Shown here: positions 8,745 through 18,397 of the stretch, one piece after another | Numbering within the stretch: the first letter of the stretch is position 1 | How the letters are laid out: each line of letters opens with the position of its first letter | Assembly (NCBI GenBank): GCA_013152545.1 | Contig: JAADGF010000068.1 | Coordinates: 62,001-126,000, forward strand | Direction of reading: 5' to 3' | Length of the DNA: 64,000 nt | DNA from: Gammaproteobacteria bacterium | Lineage (GTDB): Bacteria > Pseudomonadota > Gammaproteobacteria > SZUA-152 | Position numbers and translations under genes: made by a program | The notes under the pieces: model-generated | What the model was told of the DNA's origin: nothing | Seen by the model: only the letters and a program-made list of their open reading frames with translations | Databases searched by the model: none

Positions 8745-9503
8745 TCACTGCTGGGTATTCTGCTCACGGATAAATTCTTCAAGTAGTGTTTTTTGAACTT
8801 CATCAAGCTGTCGGCCTGCTAGTAGCGCTGGCCGACGCAGCCAAGTACGCCCCAATGCCTGCTTCATCCGCCAACGCTCAATTGCCTGATGATCCCCACT
8901 GAGCAGCACGCCAGGCACTTTTTCACTCGCCACCATTTCTGGCCGCGTATAGTGAGGATAATCCAACAAACCGTTCTCAAACGAATCCTGTTCCGCAGAT
9001 TGCTCATGTCCTAACACACCCGGCAGCAAACGGCTAACACCGTCAACGATCACCATGGCGGCCAACTCACCACCGCTCAACACGTAATCACCCAGTGAAC
9101 ATTCCTCATCCACCTCACACTGAATAACACGTTCATCGATACCCTCATAACGCCCGGACAACAGAATCAAGCCCTGTAATGCTGCATATTCTTTTAGCTT
9201 GCCCTGAAGCAAAGGCTGGCCTTGCGGGGACATGTACACGGTTTTAACTGTTTTACCAAGTGTTTTTTGGGCTGCGTCCCGCGCGGCGCGAATAGCGGCT
9301 TGCAGCGGCTGCATCATCATCACCATACCAGGCCCACCACCATAAGGCCTGTCATCCACGCTGCGGTGGTTATTGGTGGTAAATTCGCGGGGATTCCAAA
9401 CATGCAGATCGAGCAAACCAAGCTCAATGGCCCGGCGCGTCATGCCATAGGACCGAACCGCATCAAACATAGGAGGAAACAAGGAAATGACATCAAAACG
9501 CAT
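8745..9503 (-). CDS. trmD: tRNA (guanine-N1)-methyltransferase TrmD
   Basis: SPOUT-class methyltransferase that makes m1G37 in tRNAs, preventing +1 frameshifting. 252 residues. N-terminal [13 protein letters not shown] and [12 protein letters not shown] are family hallmarks. The trefoil-knot SAM site is [12 protein letters not shown] followed by [15 protein letters not shown]. The C-terminal domain (about 170-252) includes HYTRPE. It lies between rimM and rplS in the classical order, with a 90 base gap to rimM. Confidence 0.97.
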   Translation of the reverse strand: MRFDVISLFPPMFDAVRSYGMTRRAIELGLLDLHVWNPREFTTNNHRSVDDRPYGGGPGMVMMMQPLQAAIRAARDAAQKTLGKTVKTVYMSPQGQPLLQGKLKEYAALQGLILLSGRYEGIDERVIQCEVDEECSLGDYVLSGGELAAMVIVDGVSRLLPGVLGHEQSAEQDSFENGLLDYPHYTRPEMVASEKVPGVLLSGDHQAIERWRMKQALGRTWLRRPALLAGRQLDEVQKTLLEEFIREQNTQQ

Positions 9504-9593
9504 GATATTCTGGCATACCTTCAGCTTGACTCAACTCAGCCACGAGCACTACTGAAAATGGCATTAATTATATCGAATAAATTGATTTAAGCA

Positions 9594-10106
9594 CTAAAAA
9601 TCCGGATCCCAGTTCACTGTTATCTTACCTGCATGTAAACTCACATTCTCGACAAACTCACCAAGCACATAGGGAATAAGGTACTCTTTCTGCCCCTTCA
9701 CGATTAACACATCATTAGCACCTGTTGCCATTACATGATCAACAACGCCTAACAACTCGCCCTTTCGAGTAACAACATCTAGACCTTCAAGATCAAACCA
9801 ATAAAACTCATCTTCACCAGTTCCCGGTAATTGATCCCGAGTCACCGCAATTTCCACACCTCTTAACACAGCAGTGGCATTGCGATCGTGGATCCCTTGA
9901 AATTGTGCGACAAGCTGATTGCCATGCACCCGCGTCGATAACACTTGCAATGGCGCCCATCTGCCGTGTTGTTTTAGAAGCCAGGGGCTATAATGAAGCA
10001 AGTTAGTGAAGGGGTCTGTGTAGGAATAAACTTTTACCCATCCTTTGACTCCGTAAGGACTGGTAACTTTCCCTACAATCACCAGGTTAGACACTGCTTC
10101 TGTCAT
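9594..10106 (-). CDS. rimM: ribosome maturation factor RimM
   Basis: 170 residues. It acts in late 30S assembly by binding S19 near the 16S 3' domain. The N-terminal RimM beta-barrel contains GKVTSPYGVKGWVKVYSYTD. The C-terminal PRC-like barrel contains EFYWFDLEGLDVV and LIPYVLGEFVENV. Fifth-from-end to last residues NWDPDF are typical. It lies 71 bases after rpsP on the same strand. Confidence 0.96.
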   Translation of the reverse strand: MTEAVSNLVIVGKVTSPYGVKGWVKVYSYTDPFTNLLHYSPWLLKQHGRWAPLQVLSTRVHGNQLVAQFQGIHDRNATAVLRGVEIAVTRDQLPGTGEDEFYWFDLEGLDVVTRKGELLGVVDHVMATGANDVLIVKGQKEYLIPYVLGEFVENVSLHAGKITVNWDPDF

Positions 10107-10177
10107 GCAACGACGAATCCTGCCTAGAATACCAACTTACTAAGGATAGGCACGCGATGCATATTAAAGAAAGCGGA

Positions 10178-10417
10178 CTATTTTTGCTTTTTAATGATAC
10201 TAGCAACGCGCTCAGATAATTTTGCACCCCTTTCGACCCAATAATCAACTCGCCCTTTATCAAGGCGCAGGGTTTCTTCCCCGCCACGAGCCATTGGATT
10301 AAAAAAGCCAACACGTTCGATAAAGCGACCGTCGCGTTTATTGCGATTATCAGCTACGACAATATTGTAAAAAGGACGTTTTTTCGCGCCACCGCGTGAT
10401 AAGCGAATGGTAACCAT
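10178..10417 (-). CDS. rpsP: 30S ribosomal protein S16
   Basis: 79 residues, the usual length. It starts [20 protein letters not shown] and includes the family segment [14 protein letters not shown]. It binds 16S rRNA in early 30S assembly. It is the first gene of the rpsP-rimM-trmD-rplS set and lies downstream of ffh on the same strand, with a 174 base gap that may hold its promoter. Confidence 0.97.
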   Translation of the reverse strand: MVTIRLSRGGAKKRPFYNIVVADNRNKRDGRFIERVGFFNPMARGGEETLRLDKGRVDYWVERGAKLSERVASIIKKQK

Positions 10418-10591
10418 TGATAATGGATCTCCGTAAAATTCTGCGTGTCAATATGGCTCCAGCCGGTTGTTGGCAGGAACACACGCCAAAGTGAGCGCGC
10501 ATTGTATGTAAATTTATCGAAGAATGGAACATTTATATGATGCTCCAACAGTAAATGTCGCATTAAATGTGACTCAACCATTAAAATTAGC

Positions 10592-11950
10592 TTAAAACGG
10601 CATTCCCGGTGGCATTTTACCCTTCATCGCACGCATCATTTTTTTCATTCCTCCTTTTGACATTTTTTTCATCATTTTCTGCATTTGAGTGAATTGCTTC
10701 AACAACCGGTTCACATCTTGTATCTGGGTGCCAGAACCTACCGCGATGCGTTTTTTGCGGGAACCGTTAATCACCTTCGGAAAACGCCGCTCATGGGCTG
10801 TCATAGAATCGATAATGACTTCTAGACGCTTGAATTGTTTATCATCTACCTGGTTTTTCATGGCGCTTGTCATTCCCGACATACCGGGCATTTTACCCAT
10901 TAACGCAGTAATCCCCCCCATGTTCTGCATTTGTTGTAATTGAGAACGAAAATCCTCTAAGTTGAAACCTTTACCCGTAGATACTTTTTTAGCCAATCGT
11001 TCCGCCGCTTGGCGATCAACTTTTTGCTCCACTTCCTCAATAAGGCTCAAAACATCGCCCATACCTAAAATCCGCGACGCCATACGGTCTGGATGAAAGG
11101 GCTCCAGGGCAGTGGTTTTTTCACCGACGCCTAGAAATTTAATGGGTTTGCCAGTAACCTGACGAATCGACAACGCGGCCCCCCCTCGGGCATCGCCATC
11201 CGTTTTAGTGAGAATCACCCCGGTTAGTGGCAACGTATCATTAAAGGCTTTCGCTGTATTTGCCGCATCCTGGCCGGTCATGCTATCCACGACAAACAGC
11301 GTTTCCACCGGGTCAACTGCGGCATGCAAGCGTTTGATTTCAGACATCATTTCTTCGTCAACATGGAGCCGACCCGCGGTATCGATAATGAGTACGTCTT
11401 GGGCCTGTTTACGCGCCGCATCAAGTGCATTTTGCGCAATAAAAACGGGGTCCTGGGTGACATCACTCGGAAAAAACGTCGCCCCCACTTCAGATGCCAG
11501 GGTTTTTAACTGCTCAATAGCGGCCGGACGATAAATATCAGCACTGGCAACCATCACCGATTTTTTTTCTTTTTCTTTCAGCCAACGTGATAATTTCGCA
11601 ACACTGGTGGTTTTTCCTGACCCCTGCAAACCCGCCATTAAAATCACTGCAGGTGGCCGCGCACTCAAATTCAGCGTCTCATTCGCTTGCCCCATTAAAG
11701 TCACGAGCTCAGCCTGAACAATTTTAATAAAAGCCTGGCCAGGACTCAGGCTTTTAGTAACATCCTCACCCAGGGCCTTTTGTTTAATTTGCGCCACAAA
11801 ATCACGTACGGCGGGCAACGCAACGTCCGCCTCCAATAAGGCTTTACGCACTTCTCGTAAGGTATCTTTTACATTGTCTTCTGTGAGGCGGGCTTGGCCA
11901 CGAATTCGTTTAAAGGTCTGGGTTAGGCGATCAGTTAAGCTATCAAACAT
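10592..11950 (-). CDS. ffh: signal recognition particle protein Ffh
   Basis: SRP54 GTPase that binds 4.5S RNA and targets nascent membrane proteins to FtsY. 452 residues. The N domain (about 1-90) is followed by the G domain with the P-loop GLQGSGKTT (107-115), DTAGR and TKTDGDARGG. The methionine-rich M domain (about 300-452) ends with many Met/Lys residues (QMQKMMKKMSKGG). Gene order beside rpsP, and divergent from ypjD further out, is the usual one. Confidence 0.97.
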   Translation of the reverse strand: MFDSLTDRLTQTFKRIRGQARLTEDNVKDTLREVRKALLEADVALPAVRDFVAQIKQKALGEDVTKSLSPGQAFIKIVQAELVTLMGQANETLNLSARPPAVILMAGLQGSGKTTSVAKLSRWLKEKEKKSVMVASADIYRPAAIEQLKTLASEVGATFFPSDVTQDPVFIAQNALDAARKQAQDVLIIDTAGRLHVDEEMMSEIKRLHAAVDPVETLFVVDSMTGQDAANTAKAFNDTLPLTGVILTKTDGDARGGAALSIRQVTGKPIKFLGVGEKTTALEPFHPDRMASRILGMGDVLSLIEEVEQKVDRQAAERLAKKVSTGKGFNLEDFRSQLQQMQNMGGITALMGKMPGMSGMTSAMKNQVDDKQFKRLEVIIDSMTAHERRFPKVINGSRKKRIAVGSGTQIQDVNRLLKQFTQMQKMMKKMSKGGMKKMMRAMKGKMPPGMPF

Positions 11951-11978
11951 TTAATTAGCTCCAAGGGGTTGCAAATAA

Positions 11979-12139
11979 TACCCGTAGCATTTGAGATTTA
12001 GGTGTTAAGTGTGCGTCCTTATTCATTTCATGGCAAGACGAAATGATGAGTAATAGCGGGCTACTGCGAAGAGTTTCAACGCCTCCATGGAATGAAGAGG
12101 GCGTGCAATTACACCTAAACCTTAATCGCCACGGGTATA
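11979..12139 (+). repeat. dispersed repeat family A, copy A1
   Basis: A complete copy. The left end TACCCGTAGCATTTGAGATT and the right end (TTAATCGCCACGGGTATA) are inverted repeats. The core carries GATGAGTAATAGCGGGCTAC and ATGGAAT. The hairpin arms here are GAAAT/GTTTC where other copies have AAAACG/CGTTTT or AAAAT/ATTTT, so the pairing is kept while the bases change. It fills the region upstream of ffh. Confidence 0.8.
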
Positions 12140-12332
12140 TAAAGCGATTAATCAATAAAACGCCGTATCTGGCGGTTGGCCTTACCGACTTAATACAGGT
12201 CGGGGCATACTCAATCGTACGTTATTAAATTATTATTACATCAGCGTAATAACAGGCTGCTAAGCTGCAATACAATTGGAATAAAAACACTTGGAAAACG
12301 GTGAAAAGAGTCACAACCGATGCCAGTCACCA

Positions 12333-13097
12333 TTATAACGTGAATTGCTCGCCGCCGAACAATCGATGTAGCTTGCGATTGCTAATAGCAACTCGGCATT
12401 CGTTCACGATCACATCTTCCTGACCAGGTTTTGTGTGAGAAATAAAAATCTCGGGCTGATGCTTAAGCTTGGCGAGGTCTTCCGCAAGCAGATTTGGAGT
12501 GTAGTGACCAGCCTTCTTGCTTAACTCCTCCTCAGCATTGGAAAAGGCCGCTTCAACAATCAGCAAATCCAGCGCATCATAACGATTCAGCACATTCCAG
12601 AAATTGTCGTGATTTGTGGTATCGCCACTAAAGGCAAACGAACCAGTCCCGCATTGCACCCGATAACCCACCCCGGGCACAATATGGTTAACTGCAATCA
12701 TCTCCAAAGTACGGCCATGTAACTTAAATTGACTGCCAGGAACCATGGTTTGGTAGGCCATAACGGGGTTTTCCACTGAGGGTAATTTCGCAAAATCCGG
12801 CCAAATAACCCAATTAAATATATGGGATTTTAGTGCATCCAGCGTCTCCGCCTGACCATGAACCATGATGGGATCAGTGATACTTTCAAAAATACTGTCC
12901 ACCAATAACGGTAAAAAGGCGAAATGATCCATATGGGAATGCGTCAGAAAAATATGACGAATTTTACCTAATTCTTCTAGCGTTAGATCGCCAACACCAC
13001 TACCGGCATCGATTAAAATATCATCATCCACCAATAGCGACGTGGTTCTCAATCCCACACCAACACCACCACTGCATCCAAGTACGCGTAATTTCAT
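12333..13097 (-). CDS. metallo-beta-lactamase-fold phosphodiesterase (class II cyclic-nucleotide PDE / RNase Z-like)
   Basis: 254 residues. The N-terminal strand MKLRVLGCSGG precedes the zinc motif H53-S-H55-M-D57-H58. Further metal ligands are likely in AVNHIVPGVGY, FSGDTTNHDN and FISHTKPGQED. The layout matches cytosolic MBL enzymes annotated as 3',5'-cyclic-nucleotide phosphodiesterases (class II) and is also close to RNase Z. No signal peptide is present. It is a single gene flanked by repeat A1 and a long spacer. The fold is certain; the substrate (cAMP, cGMP or another phosphodiester) is inference. Confidence 0.8.
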   Translation of the reverse strand: MKLRVLGCSGGVGVGLRTTSLLVDDDILIDAGSGVGDLTLEELGKIRHIFLTHSHMDHFAFLPLLVDSIFESITDPIMVHGQAETLDALKSHIFNWVIWPDFAKLPSVENPVMAYQTMVPGSQFKLHGRTLEMIAVNHIVPGVGYRVQCGTGSFAFSGDTTNHDNFWNVLNRYDALDLLIVEAAFSNAEEELSKKAGHYTPNLLAEDLAKLKHQPEIFISHTKPGQEDVIVNECRVAISNRKLHRLFGGEQFTL

Positions 13098-13816
13098 ATC
13101 CCACCGTGCGGAGGTACTGTCGCTTAAAATTTAGCCTTCACTCAAAGAGTTCCTATACGTTCAATTACTTATTGATTGAGTACAGACAACGGCCGCAGTT
13201 TATAATACTTTATAATGAAGTTGTAATTATTAGCGTAGAATAGTGACAAATGACATGCATGTTATAAACAAATAAAAAAGCCAAGCTGATCGGTATAACC
13301 GCCTACTTTTCAACCAATTTCAGTATTATACTAATTAATAATAAACCAAAAAACCCGGCTCTTTATGGCGGTATTAGCATGAACCGCGCCCTCATGATAT
13401 AAAATTCACTTTAATTATCACCAAAATTTGTACATAATTTCATTGTAATTCACTCACTTAAATCCATCGACCGATTTGATTTACAACAATAGCGGTCACT
13501 CGAAAAGCAGAGAACATTTGCATACATGACGAGTAATAGGAATAATCACTCAAGTGAACAATACATATTGTTGCAAACCATTCGCGCTACAAACAATGCT
13601 TTTTGCAACCAGGCGAGGCGTATTCAATTAATACGCTATAAAGCACCACATTCGAGATCGACGGCAGTATCGTTAGGATATAAACAGTTTAAATGTGACG
13701 CCCAATACAATCTTAAATTTTAGCATTAACACCAAAATAACGAAAACACTCAACCACTACAACAACGTTAGGTTTTGTATGACACTCATTGCAAACAACG
13801 CCATTCTCCAGCAAAA
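13098..13816. other. intergenic region, no gene seen
   Basis: About 720 bp, AT-rich. Around 13525-13640 there are fragments reminiscent of the family A core (ATGACGAGTAATAG and CAGGCGAGGCGTA), so an old decayed copy may be present. No hairpin with a T tract was found. Confidence 0.4.
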
Positions 13817-14638
13817 ATGCATATACTCGTGATTAACTCGACAACAATCTTAATTTATATTCTCACTGGTGCCCTATTAGCTTGGCGTTTATTCGGGCGA
13901 AAAAACACACAGCAGCATTCCATTCTATTTGCGAAACGAAGCATATTGTTATTGGGTTTCATCGCTGTTTTACTACATACTGTTGTACTCTACAATTCAC
14001 TGTTCACTCCTGAGGGGCTAAATCTTGGATTCTTTAATGCCGGGTCTTTAATAATGTGGTTGATTTCGATCACCTTAATTTTAGGTGCGCTTACCAGTCC
14101 AGTAGAAAACCTTGGCATATTTTTATTCCCATTGGCAGGACTCGTAATACTACTTGGCATTATTTTTCCTATAGAACATACCTTATTACCAGCTCAGGCC
14201 ATGGAACTGAAAATCCATATACTAATGTCTATCATGGCATATGCTCTACTAAGCATCGCGGCAGTACACGCGATCGTATTATCCGTTCAAGACCGGCACT
14301 TACGCAATCGCCGCCCAGGTGGATTTATCCGCGCCTTGCCACCACTGGAAACCATGGAAACTTTGCTGTTTCAGATGATAGGCTTGGGTTTTTTCCTGCA
14401 TAGCCTGTCACTTATCACTGGTGTGATTTATTTGGATGACATGTTTGCTCAACACATTGCCCATAAAACCATATTATCCATAGTAGCGTGGTTTGTGTTT
14501 GCCACTCTTCTATGGGGACGTTGGCGGTTCGGGTGGCGTGGCAACACCGCTATTCGCTGGACCTTGGGAGGATTTTCTGTGCTGTTACTGGCTTATATGG
14601 GCAGTAAATGGGTGCTTGAAATCATCCTTGGCCGTTAA
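13817..14638 (+). CDS. ypjD: inner-membrane cytochrome c assembly-like protein YpjD (CcsA/HemX family)
   Basis: 273 residues from the ATG at 13817, with eight or so hydrophobic segments. The C-terminal signature WGRWRFGWRGNTAIRWTL is typical of YpjD. His residues in membrane segments (for example in AAVHAIV and MFAQHIAHK) could be haem-related ligands, as in CcsA. The role is not firmly established. The neighbourhood (CNNM gene downstream, ffh on the other side) is the same as in many gammaproteobacteria. An upstream in-frame TTG (13775) would add 14 unlikely residues. Confidence 0.85.
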   Translation: MHILVINSTTILIYILTGALLAWRLFGRKNTQQHSILFAKRSILLLGFIAVLLHTVVLYNSLFTPEGLNLGFFNAGSLIMWLISITLILGALTSPVENLGIFLFPLAGLVILLGIIFPIEHTLLPAQAMELKIHILMSIMAYALLSIAAVHAIVLSVQDRHLRNRRPGGFIRALPPLETMETLLFQMIGLGFFLHSLSLITGVIYLDDMFAQHIAHKTILSIVAWFVFATLLWGRWRFGWRGNTAIRWTLGGFSVLLLAYMGSKWVLEIILGR

Positions 14639-14672
14639 CCACATTCACTCTTAAACGATTAGCTTTTGCAAC

Positions 14673-14820
14673 CACTGAACTTAATTTTTAAATATACAGT
14701 AACCACTCAAATAGCCTTTGATTTGTGTAACGTTGATTGAATTAGCACAAAAAAAGACATACAGCATGGCGTTTACACTTCTAAATGAGCATTTTTGATA
14801 CCATCAGCGGACAAATCAAC
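14673..14820 (+). repeat. dispersed repeat family C, copy C1
   Basis: Shares with C2 (20726-20855) and C3 (50973-51095) the blocks TTAAATATACAGTAAC, GCCTTTGATTTGT and, about 60 bases on, AGCATTTTTGA followed by CAAATCAA, which is complementary to part of the TTTGATTTG block. It lies between ypjD and the CNNM gene and covers the first bases of the longest open frame of that gene. Confidence 0.75.
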
Positions 14821-14884
14821 AACAAACCGAGTCGTTACTAATTTTTTTAATCAACCTATCAAACCATATGAGGTCGACCCTTCG

Positions 14885-16180
14885 TTGAACGAAATTCCCA
14901 TAAGCGTACTTGCCGGTACGTTAGTATTTTTAATTTGCTTATCTGCTTTTTTTTCAGGCTCTGAAACAAGCCTTGTCAGCCTTAACAGATATCGTTTGCG
15001 CCACTTAAGCAAAACCAAACACCGTGGCGCACAACGGGCCAGCCGTTTACTGGAGCGTCCAGATCGACTAATCGGGCTAATATTATTAGGTAATAATTTT
15101 GTTAATATATTAGCATCTTCAATCGCATCCATTATGGCGCTACGCTTGTTCGATGAAGGCGCTATATTTTCAGCTGCGATTTTGCTCACGCTGGTCATTC
15201 TCATTTTCGCCGAGGTCGCACCAAAAACCTTGGCTGTATTGCACCCGGAACGCTTCGCATTCCCTGCAACGTTCATATTGGAGCCACTGTTAAAACTACT
15301 CTACCCGATCGTATGGTCTGTTAACTTAGTTGCCAACACACTACTTAAGTTAATTGGTACCTCAACAAACGACACTCAAAACGAGCAATTAACCTCCGAA
15401 GAATTGCGCACCGTTGTTAGTGAAGCTGGCGCCATGATCCCTCGTCGCCATCAAAAAATGTTAACCAACATTCTAGACCTTGAAAAAGTAACCGTTAATG
15501 ACATCATGATCCCACGTAATGAAATTATTGGTCTGGACATGGATGATGACTGGGAACACATTACAAAACAGCTCACTCAAAGCCAACACACACGGTTCCC
15601 CGTTTATCGCTCGGATATAAACAATGTCATCGGATTATTACATGTGCGTAACACATTGGAAGTATTGTTTGATGCTGAAGCCACAAAGGAGGATTTAACA
15701 CCGCACATTAAAAAGGCCTACTTTGTCCCCGAAGGCACATCATTGAACACACAATTACTACAGTTTCAACGCCAAAAACGCAGGATAGGCTTGGTTGTTG
15801 ATGAATATGGCGACATACAAGGTCTAGTGACATTAGAGGATATCTTAGAGGAGATTGTTGGCGAATTCACATCCGACCCCGCCACCAGCAATCGGGATAT
15901 ACACATACAGCCAGACGGAACCTATTTAATTGACGGCAGTGTAACCATTCGTGAACTTAATCGTAGCATGAACTGGAACCTACCCTCTGACGGCCCTAAA
16001 ACATTTAACGGTTTAATTCTTGAACAAATGGAAAGTATTCCCGAATCGGGCACAAGTATATTGATTGCAGGCTACCCCATCGAAATTGTGCAAATCAAAG
16101 ATAATACTGTTAAAGTTGCCCGCGTAAACCCTGAATTTATCATAAAAGACAAACCCAATACTGGCAACACACCAGAATGA
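14885..16180 (+). CDS. CNNM/CorB-family transporter (HlyC/CorC family)
   Basis: About 431 residues. An N-terminal DUF21 membrane domain with about four helices (about 5-180) contains FSGSETSLVSLNRYRLRHL. It is followed by two CBS domains (ITKQLTQSQHTRFPVYRSD, GLVVDEYGDIQGLVTLEDILEE) and a C-terminal CorC_HlyC domain. The family acts in Mg2+/Co2+ handling. I choose the TTG at 14885, which gives the family N-terminus (M)NEIPISVLAG with a GAGG box upstream. The longer frame back to 14795 runs through repeat C1. The stop overlaps the aguA start (ATGA). Confidence 0.88.
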   Translation: MNEIPISVLAGTLVFLICLSAFFSGSETSLVSLNRYRLRHLSKTKHRGAQRASRLLERPDRLIGLILLGNNFVNILASSIASIMALRLFDEGAIFSAAILLTLVILIFAEVAPKTLAVLHPERFAFPATFILEPLLKLLYPIVWSVNLVANTLLKLIGTSTNDTQNEQLTSEELRTVVSEAGAMIPRRHQKMLTNILDLEKVTVNDIMIPRNEIIGLDMDDDWEHITKQLTQSQHTRFPVYRSDINNVIGLLHVRNTLEVLFDAEATKEDLTPHIKKAYFVPEGTSLNTQLLQFQRQKRRIGLVVDEYGDIQGLVTLEDILEEIVGEFTSDPATSNRDIHIQPDGTYLIDGSVTIRELNRSMNWNLPSDGPKTFNGLILEQMESIPESGTSILIAGYPIEIVQIKDNTVKVARVNPEFIIKDKPNTGNTPE

Positions 16181-17235
16181 ACACACGCCGATTTCCGGCC
16201 GAATGGGAAACCCAAAGCGGTATTATGCTCACCTGGCCTCACCAACACAGCAATTGGCGTGGTATGCTCGCCGACGTTGAAGCTGTATTTACGACAATAA
16301 GCCGGCATGTCTGCGCGGTGGAAAACCTGTTAATTGTTGCATTTGATCACGCACACGTTAAGCACATTCAAGCCACCCTTAACAAGGCAAAGGTAAATTG
16401 TCAAAAAATAATATTTATCAGCGTACCAAGTAACGATATATGGGCGAGAGATCATGGACCTATTTGCGTACTGGAAAACAATCAGCCCGTCTTATTAGAT
16501 TTTATCTTTAATGGCTGGGGCGAAAAACATGCTGCTGAACTGGATAATAAAATTAGTCTTCATTTATTTAAAAATGATGCATTCGCCCATCACCCATTAG
16601 TGTCTGTTAATTTCGTCCTAGAAGGTGGCAGCATCGAAAGCAATGGTGATGGCACGCTATTAACCACGACGTGTTTATTATCCCGAATGCGCAACCCAGC
16701 AATGCAAAAACAAGACATTGAAGCCACACTCAAGGAGTTGTTAGGTGCTACACATATTCTCTGGCTAACACATGGTGAACTAATAGGTGACGACACCGAT
16801 GGGCATATTGATACGCTAGCGCGTTTTTGCGATGCAAATACTATTCTATACACCCAATGCCAGGATGAGCAAGACCCGCATTATCAATCTTTAGCAAAAA
16901 TGCACCACGAACTAACACAAATGCGCACCGCTGAGGGACAGGCCTATCAGTTAAAACCAATCCCATTACCACCAGCAGTATTCAACAAACACAATCACCG
17001 CTTACCAGCCACCTACGCCAACTTTCTCATTATCAACAATGCGGTACTATTACCAATTTACAACCTGGTCACTGACAACAAGGCAATCGATATTGTGCAA
17101 CAATGCTTCCCCGACCGGAATATAATACCAATCAATTGCCTGCCGTTGATCGAGCAGTATGGCAGCCTGCATTGTGTCACCATGCAATTTCCAGCTGAAG
17201 TATTTAACCTAAATTCATCAGTTGAGCACTTATAA
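16177..17235 (+). CDS. aguA: agmatine deiminase
   Basis: Hydrolyses agmatine to N-carbamoylputrescine and ammonia, a step of the arginine-decarboxylase route to putrescine. 352 residues. Family motifs are TWPHQHSNW at the N-terminus, DIWARDHGPI, FVLEGGSIESNGDGTLLTT, and the His segment DDTDGHIDTLARF. The catalytic Cys sits in GSLHCVTMQFP near the C-terminus. The start ATG overlaps the CNNM stop by 4 bases. The next enzyme of the path, aguB, follows but is separated by repeat A2. Confidence 0.95.
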   Translation: MNTRRFPAEWETQSGIMLTWPHQHSNWRGMLADVEAVFTTISRHVCAVENLLIVAFDHAHVKHIQATLNKAKVNCQKIIFISVPSNDIWARDHGPICVLENNQPVLLDFIFNGWGEKHAAELDNKISLHLFKNDAFAHHPLVSVNFVLEGGSIESNGDGTLLTTTCLLSRMRNPAMQKQDIEATLKELLGATHILWLTHGELIGDDTDGHIDTLARFCDANTILYTQCQDEQDPHYQSLAKMHHELTQMRTAEGQAYQLKPIPLPPAVFNKHNHRLPATYANFLIINNAVLLPIYNLVTDNKAIDIVQQCFPDRNIIPINCLPLIEQYGSLHCVTMQFPAEVFNLNSSVEHL

Positions 17236-17267
17236 GTTTCACTGAATTTTTGAAACAATTGAAACAC

Positions 17268-17450
17268 ACCCATAGCGTTTGAGATTCAGGTGAAAATATG
17301 CGTCATCTTTATTTTATAGCACCAAAAATAGGCGCTTTTAGGCGAGGCAAAACGATGCGTAATCGTCGCTCTATAGCAAGACGTTTTAACAACGCAATGG
17401 AATAAATAGGGTATGCAATTAGACCCAAATCTTAAACGCTACGGGTATAT
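17268..17450 (+). repeat. dispersed repeat family A, copy A2
   Basis: A complete copy of about 183 bp. The left end ACCCATAGCGTTTGAGATTC and the right end (CTTAAACGCTACGGGTATA) are inverted repeats. The core has GGCAAAACGATGCGTAAT, CTATAGCAAGACGTTTTAAC and ATGGAAT. It fills the aguA-aguB gap almost exactly (aguA ends at 17235, aguB starts at 17468). Confidence 0.85.
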
Positions 17451-17467
17451 AATACAAAGAGTTGAAT

Positions 17468-18355
17468 ATGACGAAAAATTTAACAGTGGGCTTGGTACAA
17501 CACACTTGTTGCAACGATCCACAACAAAATCTTACCACAAGCATACACGGCATAGAACAAGCCGCAAAAAATGGTGCCCAGCTTATTGTGTTACCCGAAC
17601 TCCATCGCAACCATTATTTTTGTCAAACAGAAGATGCTGGAAATTTTGACTTGGCAGAGGCCATTCCTGGCCCAACGACAACAACACTTTCAGTACTGGC
17701 AAAACAACTAAAGGTTGTCATCATCGCCAGCTTGTTTGAACGCCGTGCGGTCGGGATGTATCACAACACAGCAGTGGTTATCGACACCGATAACGGCATT
17801 GCCGGAATTTATCGAAAAATGCATATCCCCGATGACCCTGGTTATTATGAAAAATATTATTTCACCCCTGGAGATCTTGGCTTTACCCCAGTGAGCACCT
17901 CTATCGGCAAAATTGGGGTATTGGTTTGCTGGGATCAGTGGTTTCCCGAAGCCGCCCGAATTATGGCCTTGAGCGGTGCTGATATGCTTGTGATTCCCAC
18001 GGCGATTGGCTGGGATCAACAGGATGTTGACGCAGAAAAACAACGTCAGTACGACGCCTGGATAACAATTCAGCGCGCGCACGCCATCGCCAATGGTCTC
18101 CCCATTGCAGTATGCAATCGAACTGGCCATGAACCGGACCCTAACGGACGCTCGGACGGAATAACCTTCTGGGGGTCTAGCTTCGTGGCAGGACCACAAG
18201 GAGAGCTACTCACCCAGTGTCCATCCGATAAAACACTCGTTCAAACGACCATCGCCAATATTGAACGTAGCGAACAAGTCCGGCGCAACTGGCCCTACTT
18301 TCGTGATAGACGCATTGACGCCTATCGAGATATCCTGTTGCGCTACCGCGACTAA
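17468..18355 (+). CDS. aguB: N-carbamoylputrescine amidase
   Basis: Nitrilase-superfamily enzyme that turns N-carbamoylputrescine into putrescine, CO2 and ammonia. 295 residues from the ATG at 17468. The catalytic triad is visible: Glu in VLPELHRNHYF, Lys in IYRKMHIPDDP and Cys in VLVCWDQWFPE. The C-terminal ends NWPYFRDRRIDAY, typical of plant-type and bacterial AguB. It completes a two-step pathway with aguA. The arginine decarboxylase is not in the window. Confidence 0.95.
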   Translation: MTKNLTVGLVQHTCCNDPQQNLTTSIHGIEQAAKNGAQLIVLPELHRNHYFCQTEDAGNFDLAEAIPGPTTTTLSVLAKQLKVVIIASLFERRAVGMYHNTAVVIDTDNGIAGIYRKMHIPDDPGYYEKYYFTPGDLGFTPVSTSIGKIGVLVCWDQWFPEAARIMALSGADMLVIPTAIGWDQQDVDAEKQRQYDAWITIQRAHAIANGLPIAVCNRTGHEPDPNGRSDGITFWGSSFVAGPQGELLTQCPSDKTLVQTTIANIERSEQVRRNWPYFRDRRIDAYRDILLRYRD

Positions 18356-18397
18356 GGCATCCAGATAAGCTTCAATGACATGTTTTATTTTTGTTTT

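Noticed and set aside
14795-14884. Longer N-terminus of the CNNM transporter
   Set aside because: This part includes repeat C1 sequence and does not fit the family N-terminus.
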